Assembly (NCBI GenBank): GCA_023384495.1
Contig: JAHDWG010000012.1
Span: 2,924 to 36,914, forward strand
From: Caldilineaceae bacterium
Lineage (GTDB): Bacteria; Chloroflexota; Anaerolineae; Caldilineales; Caldilineaceae
DNA: 33,991 nt
Direction of reading: 5' to 3'
Within the stretch, counting starts at the first letter, position 1; each line of letters begins with the position of its first letter. This document shows positions 1 to 9,032 of this stretch, piece by piece. A program made the position numbers and the translations under genes. The notes beneath the pieces were generated by a model. That model did not search any database. It was not told the origin of the DNA and worked only from the letters and a program-made list of their open reading frames with translations.

Positions 1-81
1 GTCAGGGGCGACGCACTTTCAGATGCCCTCGCACCGGAGACGCTCTGGAGATCACTTTACGAAAAGTTGACAGAAAGATAG
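1..81 (+). CDS. Possible C-terminal end of an upstream gene (partial)
   Basis: Frame 1 is open from the first base and reads 26 codons ending in SLYEKLTER before a TAG at 79-81. The amino-acid composition (acidic, leucine-rich, helical) is like a normal protein end. No family can be assigned from so few residues. A good -35 hexamer overlaps the last codons, which is compatible with the next gene's promoter lying at the end of this one. It could equally be a chance open frame. Confidence 0.3.
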   Translation, partial: VRGDALSDALAPETLWRSLYEKLTER

Positions 82-95
82 ATTCTCCTTACACT
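67..95 (+). promoter_or_regulatory. Sigma-70-type promoter for the hybrid kinase
   Basis: TTGACA (67-72), a 17-nt spacer and TACACT (90-95; 4 of 6 matches to TATAAT). Transcription would start near 102 and leave a leader of about 128 nt before the kinase ATG at 230. The rest of 96-229 holds no gene that I can support. Confidence 0.5.
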
Positions 96-229
96 ATGCA
101 GGCACGCGCATAACTCGGCATACCTTATCGGCAACACATGCGCGCGCTCGTGGCGGCGATTGTTTACGCTTCGCGGCCGCGCCAGAGGGTTCGGCGCTCG
201 TAGGCCAAGCGCACTTTTGTGGCGAATCT

Positions 230-2932
230 ATGCATCCACTTGCCCCATTTCTTGCAGTCCCTCTCCTCATCGGCGCCACCATCACCTTTTCGCTGGCTAT
301 CTACGCCTGGCGGCGCCGCGATGAGCCAGGTGTTTGGGCCTTTCTCCTCACGGCGATTGGTTTGGGCGCGTGGTCGCTCTTTTATGCCCTGGAGATTATG
401 TCGAACGAGTTTGAGACCAAGTTGCTTTGGCACAAACTCATTTACACCATGTTGGTCTTTGTGCCTGGGCCGTGGGCGCTCTTTCTATACCAATACGAGA
501 CGCGCATCAAGCGTGTATCCCCCTGGCTGCTCTGGGCGCTTGCAGTGGAGCCGGTTGCCTTTATTGGGCTGACGTGGACCAATGACCGGCTTCATCAGCT
601 CATCTGGCGCGACGTGCGCATGGACACCGGCGCACCCGATCTGCTCTTTGAACGCGGCCCCTTCTTTTGGTTCCACACCGGCTATTCGTATCTGCTCATC
701 CTCATTGCCACCTTCTTCTTTGTCCGTATGCTTTGGCGCGAGCCGACGTTGCCGCAATGGCAACGGTGGCTGCTGGGGCTGGCCGCTATCTTCCCTCTGT
801 TGGTGAATCTCGTCCACGTTGTCGAGTTGAACCCATTTCACCCGTTGGACATTACCCCCTTTGCATTGGCCACCACCGGCGCGGCGTCGGCCTGGTATGC
901 CTTTCGTTTTGAAATTTGGGACTTTCTGCCCGCCGCGCGCAACGCCATCATCGAGAGTATGAGCGATGGCGTGATCGTCCTCGACGTGGATTATCGCATC
1001 GTCGATGTCAACCCGGCGGCTGCCGAGATGTTGGGGGTTTCGTTTAGCGCAGTGCAAGGCCGCCCGGTGACGGAGCTGCTCCCGACGTGGGAAGCCCCAG
1101 CTCGCCTCCACCAGGCTGTGACGACATCCGAGCTTGTCCTGCCCGGCGCCGAAGAAGAACGCTATATCGATTTGGTCTTCTCGCCGCTCTATGACCGCGG
1201 GGAACGCAGCACGGGCGCCTTGCTCACTTTGCGCAATGTGACCCGCCGCCGGCAAGCAGAACGCGCGCTGGAACACGAGCGTACGATGCTCGAACAACGG
1301 GTCAACGAACAGACGGCGGACTTGCGCAAAGCCAACATGGAATTGGCGCGTGTGGCCAAAATGAAAGATGAATTCCTGGCCAACATGAGCCATGAACTGC
1401 GTACACCCCTGAACACGGTCCTCGGCCTCTCGGAGGCGCTCCAGGAACAGGTCTATGGCCCCCTAGCCGAGCGCCAGGTGCGCGCCCTACGCTATATCGA
1501 GGAGAGTGGCCGGCACCTGTTAGCACTGATCAACGATATCCTGGACGTCTCGAAGATCGAGGCTGGCAAACTGGTGTTGGAGCTCCAGCCCGTCCACATC
1601 GATGCCGTCTGCCAGGCAAGTGTAGGGCTTGTTCGCCAGATGGCGCACAAAAAACAGATCGTCGTAACCTATACGCCTGACCCGGCAGTGACCATCATGC
1701 AGGCCGATGAACGCCGGCTGAAACAGATTCTCGTCAATTTGTTGGGAAATGCCGTCAAGTTTACCCTGGAGGGGGGCAAGATCGGCCTCGAAGTCCAGGG
1801 CGACACCGAGCGCGAGACCGTCTGCTTCACCGTTTGGGACACCGGCATTGGCATCCCCGACGAGGATTTGCGCCGGCTCTTCCAGCCGTTCGTTCAGTTG
1901 GATAGCCGGCTTGCGCGCTATCATGAAGGCAGTGGATTGGGGCTGGCGCTGGTCTATCGCATGACCAAGTTGCACGGGGGCAGCGTCACGGCGACCAGCG
2001 AAGTCGGCGTCGGCAGCCGTTTTTGCGTTTGTCTTCCCTGGCGCGAGCCAAATATGTCGGTCTTTATCCACCGGATGGATGATACGGAAACGCTCACAAC
2101 CATGCTGCGCCGCGTGTTGCTCATCGACAATTCACCCGCCAGCATCGACCACATTCGCCGCTATCTGGTGGAGCTTGGCATCGAGGTTATGATCTCCCCA
2201 CCCAATGCGGACCCAATCGAGACCGCGCGCCGCGAGGCGCCCGATCTGATCGTGCTGGATGCGGCGTTTGCTGACGAGCTGGGGCGTGATCTGATTGGCG
2301 AGTTTGGCCAGCACGCTGCCACAGCCGCCCTCCCGCTATTGGTTCTTTCGGCGTCGGCCGATCTAGCGTCGCCGCCCAGTCGCCACCCACAGCGGGTGCA
2401 CTATCTGCTCAAATCGCCGTCGCGCAGCCAGTTGAGCCAGGCCCTGCTGAAACTTTGTCAGCCACCCGAACCGGAAGAACCCCTGGCGCGCCATCAGGTG
2501 GATGCGGATTCGCATCCAGTCGCCGTCGAGGCCCAGCCGCTGATCTTGATCGTTGAAGACAACGAGACCAATATCCGTACGTTGACCGACTATCTGGCGG
2601 CCAAACAATATCGCCTGGACACGGCGCGCAGCGGCAGCGAGGCCATCCAGTTAGTGCGTAGCCATCGGCCCGACCTGATCCTCATGGACATCCAGATGCC
2701 GGGCATGGATGGGCTAGAGGTGATCAAGTTCGTGCGCGGTGACGACGCGCTGCGCGCCATTCCCATTATCGCGCTGACTGCGCTGGCCATGCCCGGCGAC
2801 CGAGAAAAGGCGCTGGCTGCCGGCGCCAGTGACTACCTCAGCAAGCCGGTGAGCCTCAAACGCCTTGTGCAGACGATGGAGGCTCATATCAACCACGAAC
2901 CGTCAGGCTGGCACGCGCAGAGCGAAAAATAG
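230..2932 (+). CDS. Membrane-bound hybrid sensor histidine kinase (7TM-PAS-HisKA-HATPase-REC-REC)
   Basis: A 900-residue signalling kinase. Residues 1-230 form about seven hydrophobic helices of the His_kinase_7TM kind (W..L.Y......P..W..F pattern). A PAS domain starts near residue 240 (IESMSDGVIVLD) and is followed by a coiled coil (about 340-380). The dimerisation domain carries the phosphorylated His at residue 388 in NMSHELRTP. The ATPase domain has an N box (NLLGNAVKFT), G1 (DTGIGIPDED), F box (LFQPFVQLD) and G2 (GSGLGLAL). The first receiver (about 625-750) keeps Asp677 and a Lys but has lost one acidic-pocket residue (LLIDNS). The second (about 765-890) is complete, with Asp820 in LMDIQMPGMDG and Lys in SKPVS. 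It would autophosphorylate and pass phosphate to its own receivers; no DNA-binding output or partner regulator is visible in the window. The ATG at 230 has no clear Shine-Dalgarno. The gene converges on the macroglobulin gene with 43 bp between them. Confidence 0.93.
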   Translation: MHPLAPFLAVPLLIGATITFSLAIYAWRRRDEPGVWAFLLTAIGLGAWSLFYALEIMSNEFETKLLWHKLIYTMLVFVPGPWALFLYQYETRIKRVSPWLLWALAVEPVAFIGLTWTNDRLHQLIWRDVRMDTGAPDLLFERGPFFWFHTGYSYLLILIATFFFVRMLWREPTLPQWQRWLLGLAAIFPLLVNLVHVVELNPFHPLDITPFALATTGAASAWYAFRFEIWDFLPAARNAIIESMSDGVIVLDVDYRIVDVNPAAAEMLGVSFSAVQGRPVTELLPTWEAPARLHQAVTTSELVLPGAEEERYIDLVFSPLYDRGERSTGALLTLRNVTRRRQAERALEHERTMLEQRVNEQTADLRKANMELARVAKMKDEFLANMSHELRTPLNTVLGLSEALQEQVYGPLAERQVRALRYIEESGRHLLALINDILDVSKIEAGKLVLELQPVHIDAVCQASVGLVRQMAHKKQIVVTYTPDPAVTIMQADERRLKQILVNLLGNAVKFTLEGGKIGLEVQGDTERETVCFTVWDTGIGIPDEDLRRLFQPFVQLDSRLARYHEGSGLGLALVYRMTKLHGGSVTATSEVGVGSRFCVCLPWREPNMSVFIHRMDDTETLTTMLRRVLLIDNSPASIDHIRRYLVELGIEVMISPPNADPIETARREAPDLIVLDAAFADELGRDLIGEFGQHAATAALPLLVLSASADLASPPSRHPQRVHYLLKSPSRSQLSQALLKLCQPPEPEEPLARHQVDADSHPVAVEAQPLILIVEDNETNIRTLTDYLAAKQYRLDTARSGSEAIQLVRSHRPDLILMDIQMPGMDGLEVIKFVRGDDALRAIPIIALTALAMPGDREKALAAGASDYLSKPVSLKRLVQTMEAHINHEPSGWHAQSEK

Positions 2933-2975
2933 CCATCTATCCGTCAATTTTGCGCCAATTGCAGCCGCCGATCCG

Positions 2976-5900
2976 TTATTCCCGCACCGTAAACTGCGCC
3001 CCCGCGCTGCGGCCCCACACTTCATTGAAATACATCATCTCGGCATAGACCGGCAACACCCGATATTCACCCGGCGTCGTGGCGCGCGCCTGGAAGGTAT
3101 AGGCATAGGCGCCGGCGCGCAGGTACGTGGCAAAGAGCGCCACTTTGTCGTCGCGAAGGTCGGTGTAGGTTGGCGTCCAAAAGCGCCACGGTGACTGGTT
3201 GTCCGTTGTCGGCTCCAACGTCGGCCCCATGAACATTTCGCTGGTTGTCGCCAGGCTCGGGTCGATTGGCTCAACGCCGGCGGGGATGGGCACTTCCACC
3301 AGCGCATGATGGAGATCGGTGGGCGCCACAATCGTCACCGTGACGCTGATGACCTCACCGACGCGGGCCGAGCTGACCGGCTGGCCCTCGATCTCGAAGC
3401 GGCGGTCCACCACGATGCCCCGGTCGCGCGCTTCGATGGCGAGCGCATCCAGATAGTAGCGCAGGTGTACGGTGTAATAGAGCTGCCCGCTGGCGTTACT
3501 GCGCCCGATCTGTATCCGGTTCGCCTCGTCGCGCAGCAGATCGGCAACCGCCGCCCGCAGCGTGTACTGCTCGCTTACCGTCTCGGTCGTGACTGCGCCA
3601 CGGCCCAGCTCGGCGCCATTGAGCTGCACATCCCACTCATAGTCGGCCTCCAGTTCGCCCGTGGCGGCCAGCCAGTCAGTCAGCGCGATGATCGCCCAGG
3701 CGTTCTCCTGCGTGGTCGCCCAGTGGCCGGCCTTGCGCGCGCTCATCAACCAACGCACCACATCGGGAAGTATGGGCTGCGTCTTGTCCAGCCGGATAAA
3801 GGCCCCCAGCACCATGCTCGTGGTGCGGATGTCCGTGTTGAGCGTCCTGAAATCGATGCTCTCTTCATGCCAGGAGGCGCCCGTCGCGCTGAGTCGCACG
3901 GCGCCGAAGAGGCTGTCGAGCAAGGTGTCGACGCGGGCGTCCGCCGCGCCCTCCGCCTCGGCGATGTTGGCCAGCGTCATGGCGAGCAGCGCCTGGCCGT
4001 AGTGGCTCAGTCGCTCGCGCACATCAAAGAGCGTGCTGGCGCGGCCTGGGTCGCCCTGGCCCATCTCCGACAGCACAAAATTCATAAAGGCCATCTCATT
4101 GAGCACCCACTGCGCCTCGACATCCTTTGGCGCTTTGAACTGCCGCTCCAGGTAGCTAACCGCGTTGGCCAGCGTGCGTTCGGGCACTGCGAAACCCTGT
4201 TCGCGGGCCGTATGCAGCCCCCAGAGCACATAGGTGCTGATAAAGGGAGAACTCTCCTCCCCTTGCCAGTAGCCCCACCCGCCATCGGCATTCTGACGGC
4301 TCGTCAACTTCTGCACGCCGACGCCAAGCTGGAACGCAAGCTGGTTCTCCAGCGCCCGGTTGTCAATCCCCAGTGTGCGCAAAGCCCGCACCGTCAGCAG
4401 ATTGGGCAAGAAGCGGCTGACCGTCTGTTCGTTGCACTCATAGGGGTAATGTTCCAGATAGGTGAGGCCATCCAACATGCCCGCAGCCAGGCTTGGCTCG
4501 AGCGTCACGGTCAGGTCGCCGTTGTCGGTGGCCGCGTCGGGCACGCGGATCGCCTCCACCACACCGGTGGGCGGCACAGAGCCGGAGGTGGCAACCACCT
4601 CTGGCGTCTCGTAGCGCAGAATTGGGATCTCCAGCCGCACGGCGTCGGCCAATTGCGGCGATTGCGCGGTCATCGTCAGCACAACCGCAGCGGCATCGGC
4701 GCCCACCGCCAGCGGGAAGTCGAAGCGCGCCTGCCCGTTGGCGTCCACGCCGGCGCTGACCTCGGTGCGTGTGGTTTCAAGCGTTGCGCCGGCGACAGAA
4801 ATCGTGAAATCCAGCTCGTCGATGGCCTCAGCGGTGGTGTTGACCACCACGGCGCCGATGCGCGCCCGGTCGCCGGCGGTAAAGAAGCGGGGCAGCAGCG
4901 GGCGCACCTGCAACGCCTTGGTGGCAATCACATCGTAGGTGGCTTCACCCACCAATGTGTCTTCGGTGATGGCTTTGGCCGTCAGGCTCCAGGTCGTCAG
5001 GTTGTCGGGCAGCTCAACCGCAAAGACAATCTGCCCGTTTGCGTCGGTGGTGAGGTCGGCGCGCCAGAACGCGATGTCGGGGAAATCTTCGCGAACCTCC
5101 AGCCCGCTGCCGGGCCCGCCGCCGCCGCCCTTGGCGCCTTCGCTCAGTTGCTGGCTCAAGCGATCTTTGTTGATCGACAACAGCACGCCCGTGGTGACGC
5201 CCAGCGGCCGCTGATAGTAGAAGATGTCGAGCAGGCTGCGCATATCGCCCTGCGCCAGCGAAAGCACGGCCTTGTCCACCACGGCGACGCTCACCTCAGC
5301 GCCGACCACAGGCTGCCCCGCGCTATCGGCCACCGACAGCGTATAGGTGACGGTTTCGCCCGGCAGCACCTCGGCGGCTGATGTGCTCACGTCGATGGTG
5401 AGCGCCTTTTGCGCTGTGTCCACGTTGATCTGCACATAGCCCACCCGCATCGACGGGAAGGGGTTGGCCTCGTCCACCCCTTTGACGAGCACCACGCCCA
5501 TGAAGATATTGGGGATGTGGTCGGCAGTGATCGGGATGTCGATGGTCTCGCTGGCGCTGTTGAGGGTGATAACGCGCGCCTCGATCACGCCGCCGCGCTC
5601 GAGTGTCACCAACGCTGTGACCGGGCCGGTGAAGGGGTTGGGCGTGAGGATGCGGGCCGTCTCGCCCGGCTCATAGAGTTGCTTGTCGGCCACCAGGTTG
5701 ATGCGGTCGTTGTTTTCGCGCGGCCATGCAACATAGGCGTCGCGGGCGCGGTCGCTGACGTAGACATAGCCCGCGCTGCTGATGGCGTTGCCGGCCTCAT
5801 CTTCGCCGCGCGCGATGATCTGATATTGCCCACCCCGTTCGGGCGTCCACCTAATGACGGCCTCGCCCTGGCGGTCGGTGGTGGCCGTGGTGGTCACCAC

Positions 5901-8894
5901 GGGGGTGCGCACCACGCTTGTTTGCCAGCGGTACGAACCGTCGGCCGTGCGCACATAGACGCTGTTCCACTCGTATTCATAGACGATGGCCTCCAGCCGT
6001 GCGCCGGCATAGCGGTCGCCCTGCGGCGTCACCGTCACCACGTCGACAACGCTTTCACGGTTGGCATCGACCACATAGCTGCGCGGGCTGAGGCCAATGT
6101 AGTAGTCACCGAGGTGGATGGGAACCGTGGCGCGGCCGCTGACAAACTGGTTGGTGGCGCTTTGTACGGTCACGTCAAAGGCCCACCGTTGGCTCTGCAA
6201 GCTGTTGTGGAGCGCGGCGGGCAACTCGATGACATACGCGCCGTCGGCGTCGGTCACGCCCGAACCTTCCTGCACCAGCCCATAGAAGAAGGTGCGGAAG
6301 GGGTCTTCTGCGTCCTGCTCCGCGTTGTAAGGGGCAAAGCTGTAATAGCGGTCGCGCGGGCCACCGTCCCAACTGAAGAAATAAGGCTCGGCAATGAGGC
6401 GCCATGTCAGCGGCGCGTTGCTCAGCGGTCCGCCGCTGAAATAATTGGCCTGCAAACGCACCCGCACTGTCTCGCCCTGCACGTAGTCAGGCTGTTCGGG
6501 CGTCACCTCGATCTGGAATTCCGGCTTGCGATAGGCGGCTACCTGGAAGCCCACGGCGCCATACGCCGTACGGTTGTCCAACTCCATGCGCGCATCCAGA
6601 TAATAGAAGCCGGTAATTGCGGTCGACGCCAGCTCTACCTGGCCGTGGAGCGTCCCGTTGGCGTTAAGTTCGTACTCGGTTTCGACAATCGCGTTGCCGC
6701 GGTCGTCGCGCACAGTGATGTGGACTACCTGACCGGGGCGCGGCAGTTGAAATCCCTCATCGGTGTGAAGGCGGAAGATGCCCTTCCAATAGACCGTCTG
6801 ACCCGGGCGATAGATGGGGCGGTCGGTGTAGAAATGGCTTTGCACATCATCGATAAAGCTGCCGCCGCTGAGGTTGAAGTCCCACACGGAGACTCCATTG
6901 CTCCACGTGCTCGAGACGACGGCAAAGTCGTCGTTGCCCAGTTCGCCAGTGATGGCGCGCACCGGCCAGTAAGAGTTATCCGGGTTGAGCGGCAGCGCTA
7001 CGGTGGCGATGCCATTGGCGTCGGTGGTCGACTCGCCAATCAGCGCCTCTTCGAGATAGAACGAAATCGAGCGCCCGGCCACGGGTTCTCCCGTGCGCAG
7101 GTCGGTGAGCCAGGCGAGGCTCTCGCCCTCAATGCTCTTTTTGATCGTCAGGTGCTGGTTGCTGAGCACGATCAGCGCCTGCGTCGGATTGGTGTACATA
7201 TCCAGCGGAGGGTCGGTCTGGGGCTGGCTGATTTCGAGCAGATAGAGGCCGGGCGGCAACAGTTCGCCCGCATCGTCGGTGAGCGAGATGACATGCTGGC
7301 CGGTGATGTTGCGCTCGACGCGCGAGGTCAGGCTACGCGACCAAATGCGATTGGCCGCTCGGTCGGGGATCTGGTAATTTTGCCAGACATCCCACTCGTT
7401 GTAGCTGCTCAGCTTGAGAAATTCGCTGACCGGCACGCGATAGAGTTCTGCCTCGACTTGATCCACGTTGCGGTAATTGACGCTGACGCGCGTCTCGGTA
7501 TAGGCGCTGTAATGGGTGAAGCGATCCAGATTGATGCGGGTATAGGGCGTGTAATCGCCCGTGGTGAAGCTGAACGAATACGCCTCGCCAATCTTATTCC
7601 CGTATGGGTCTGCAATGGCGCCACCTACCGTGACGGTATAGGTGGTGTTGGGAAGCTTGAACCAACTGAGCGTGGCCTCGCTGTTGTAGTCCGAATAATA
7701 GCTGTAGACCTGGGTCGTGGTCAGCGTGGGCGTGACACTGATATTGGGCAGCACCGTGGTGTAGCTCAGGGGCGCGCTAAAGCGGATCGTCACATTGGCG
7801 TCGGGCGTGACATTGGCGGCGCCATCCAGCGGCGAGACGCCAACGACGGCGGGCAGCCGCACTACGTCAAAATCCTGCTCTACCGCGTCGCGCAGGTTGA
7901 CCTGGCGGCTGGCCGGCTGGGCAGTGTCCTCCACGCGCACAGTGTACCCGTGGCCAAAGGTCAACGGCTCGGTGGGCGAGAAGGTGAGCGTCGTCTGGAG
8001 CGCATCCCATGTAATCGCCCCCGCCACGGGAACGGGCGCGAGCGTGCTGGTTCCCACCAGACTGAAGGCGGCAGCAGTGCTCTCTGGGTCCATCGGTTGG
8101 CTAAAGCGCACCTGAACCGGGGCGTTTGGCGGAACCTGATTGCCCTGGGGCGTCACCTCAAGCACGATGGGCTCGGCGGTGGTAAAGCGGAAGGTGACCG
8201 GTTCCGCCAGGGATTCGCCATCCAGCCCGGCGACGCCCGCTATGGTGACAGCATACTCCACGCCGCCCGCCAGCCCCAGCGTGGGCTGAAAGGCATAGAT
8301 GCTGGTGCTGATCCACTGGCCCTGGCCATCGACCGCTGGGTCGATGGTGAGCGGTTGCGGCAGCGCGGCCTGCTCGTCGATGCCGGTGAGCGGCGCGACT
8401 GGCCGGCTGAACACAACGACAATCGGCCCATCGGTGCTCACATCGATAACGCCATCGCCCGGCTGCGTCGCGGTAACCTGTAACGGGCCTGTGGCGGCAA
8501 GAGTGATCTCGACCGGGCGCGCCAAAAACGCGCCGCTGGCCGAGGCCGCGGTCTCATCGACGAGGAACCGGTAGCGCACGCCGGTTTCGGGCGCGCTGGC
8601 TGGCGTGAACGTGATCGTCTCGCCTTGCACCGAGGTGGTTCCATCCAGTGGCGGCTCAATGCTGAGCGCGTCGGCGGCGGCGGGGTCAAGAGGCTGGTCG
8701 AAGGTAAACGTTACCGGCCCACCGGCCCACGGTGCGCCATTGGCCGGCGCGGTCTCTATGAGCAACAGGGGCGCGTCGCTTTGCCGGCCCGGCGCGGCCT
8801 GCGTCGCCAGCGGTAGCGTGGACGCCAGCATGGCAATCGCGGCCAGGCAGATGAGGGTGATCAGGATGCGTGTCGTCAAGATTTTGCTTGACAT
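2976..8894 (-). CDS. Bacterial alpha-2-macroglobulin, thioester-containing, with N-terminal Ig-like domains
   Basis: A secreted 1972-residue protease trap. A signal peptide (about residues 1-33, ending TQAAPG) has no lipobox Cys. Four Ig-like (Big_5 type) domains follow to about residue 470. The macroglobulin core contains the MG2 motif YTDRPIYRPGQTVYWKG near residue 690, then the second A2M_N region (about 1080-1180), a Gly-rich loop (KGGGGGPGSG, about 1250) and the A2M domain (FWRADLTTDANG, about 1280). The thioester motif CNEQ is at Cys1487-Gln1490, followed by the alpha-alpha barrel (NADGGWGYW) and a receptor-type beta domain. The thioester Cys and Gln are both present, so covalent trapping of attacking proteases is expected. 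I chose the ATG at 8894 because GGAG lies 6 nt before it; a TTG 13 codons upstream would put extra polar residues before the signal peptide. The protein is longer than the usual bacterial form (about 1650) because of the Ig-like front. It does not carry the LP tail of the genes to the right. Confidence 0.95.
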   Translation of the reverse strand: MSSKILTTRILITLICLAAIAMLASTLPLATQAAPGRQSDAPLLLIETAPANGAPWAGGPVTFTFDQPLDPAAADALSIEPPLDGTTSVQGETITFTPASAPETGVRYRFLVDETAASASGAFLARPVEITLAATGPLQVTATQPGDGVIDVSTDGPIVVVFSRPVAPLTGIDEQAALPQPLTIDPAVDGQGQWISTSIYAFQPTLGLAGGVEYAVTIAGVAGLDGESLAEPVTFRFTTAEPIVLEVTPQGNQVPPNAPVQVRFSQPMDPESTAAAFSLVGTSTLAPVPVAGAITWDALQTTLTFSPTEPLTFGHGYTVRVEDTAQPASRQVNLRDAVEQDFDVVRLPAVVGVSPLDGAANVTPDANVTIRFSAPLSYTTVLPNISVTPTLTTTQVYSYYSDYNSEATLSWFKLPNTTYTVTVGGAIADPYGNKIGEAYSFSFTTGDYTPYTRINLDRFTHYSAYTETRVSVNYRNVDQVEAELYRVPVSEFLKLSSYNEWDVWQNYQIPDRAANRIWSRSLTSRVERNITGQHVISLTDDAGELLPPGLYLLEISQPQTDPPLDMYTNPTQALIVLSNQHLTIKKSIEGESLAWLTDLRTGEPVAGRSISFYLEEALIGESTTDANGIATVALPLNPDNSYWPVRAITGELGNDDFAVVSSTWSNGVSVWDFNLSGGSFIDDVQSHFYTDRPIYRPGQTVYWKGIFRLHTDEGFQLPRPGQVVHITVRDDRGNAIVETEYELNANGTLHGQVELASTAITGFYYLDARMELDNRTAYGAVGFQVAAYRKPEFQIEVTPEQPDYVQGETVRVRLQANYFSGGPLSNAPLTWRLIAEPYFFSWDGGPRDRYYSFAPYNAEQDAEDPFRTFFYGLVQEGSGVTDADGAYVIELPAALHNSLQSQRWAFDVTVQSATNQFVSGRATVPIHLGDYYIGLSPRSYVVDANRESVVDVVTVTPQGDRYAGARLEAIVYEYEWNSVYVRTADGSYRWQTSVVRTPVVTTTATTDRQGEAVIRWTPERGGQYQIIARGEDEAGNAISSAGYVYVSDRARDAYVAWPRENNDRINLVADKQLYEPGETARILTPNPFTGPVTALVTLERGGVIEARVITLNSASETIDIPITADHIPNIFMGVVLVKGVDEANPFPSMRVGYVQINVDTAQKALTIDVSTSAAEVLPGETVTYTLSVADSAGQPVVGAEVSVAVVDKAVLSLAQGDMRSLLDIFYYQRPLGVTTGVLLSINKDRLSQQLSEGAKGGGGGPGSGLEVREDFPDIAFWRADLTTDANGQIVFAVELPDNLTTWSLTAKAITEDTLVGEATYDVIATKALQVRPLLPRFFTAGDRARIGAVVVNTTAEAIDELDFTISVAGATLETTRTEVSAGVDANGQARFDFPLAVGADAAAVVLTMTAQSPQLADAVRLEIPILRYETPEVVATSGSVPPTGVVEAIRVPDAATDNGDLTVTLEPSLAAGMLDGLTYLEHYPYECNEQTVSRFLPNLLTVRALRTLGIDNRALENQLAFQLGVGVQKLTSRQNADGGWGYWQGEESSPFISTYVLWGLHTAREQGFAVPERTLANAVSYLERQFKAPKDVEAQWVLNEMAFMNFVLSEMGQGDPGRASTLFDVRERLSHYGQALLAMTLANIAEAEGAADARVDTLLDSLFGAVRLSATGASWHEESIDFRTLNTDIRTTSMVLGAFIRLDKTQPILPDVVRWLMSARKAGHWATTQENAWAIIALTDWLAATGELEADYEWDVQLNGAELGRGAVTTETVSEQYTLRAAVADLLRDEANRIQIGRSNASGQLYYTVHLRYYLDALAIEARDRGIVVDRRFEIEGQPVSSARVGEVISVTVTIVAPTDLHHALVEVPIPAGVEPIDPSLATTSEMFMGPTLEPTTDNQSPWRFWTPTYTDLRDDKVALFATYLRAGAYAYTFQARATTPGEYRVLPVYAEMMYFNEVWGRSAGAQFTVRE

Positions 8895-8938
8895 AAATTT
8901 CTCCGCGGTATTGGGGTTGTTCTGAATGCGCAATGTTG

Positions 8939-8969
8939 ATTATAGCAGAGTTTGCACCAAATGAGTCAG
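8939..8969 (-). promoter_or_regulatory. Extended -10 promoter for the macroglobulin gene
   Basis: Reading the minus strand: CTGACT (complement of 8964-8969; 4 of 6 matches to TTGACA), a 19-nt spacer, then TGC-TATAAT with the perfect -10 at 8939-8944 and the TG of an extended -10 element. The predicted start is about 38 nt before the ATG at 8894. The macroglobulin gene can therefore be transcribed separately from pbpC, which ends at 9033. Confidence 0.55.
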
Positions 8970-8977
8970 ACAGATGT

Positions 8978-9013
8978 CGGATGATTGGCTTCGGATGATT
9001 GGCTTCGGCTGAT
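8978..9013. repeat. Tandem 14-bp boxes upstream of the macroglobulin promoter
   Basis: CGGATGATTGGCTT occurs at 8978-8991 and again, without a mismatch, at 8992-9005. A degenerate partial third copy (CGGCTGAT) follows at 9006-9013. The array begins 8 bp upstream of the -35 of the macroglobulin promoter, which is where activator boxes are often found. It may instead be simple slippage. Confidence 0.6.
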
Positions 9014-9032
9014 CGATATACAGAGTGAGCGG

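Noticed and set aside
3306-8483. Two long plus-strand open frames (691 and 1024 codons) opposite the macroglobulin gene
   Set aside because: They lie antisense to a clear A2M reading frame, have His/Arg/Gly-rich composition without any motif, and arise from the high GC content at codon position 3.
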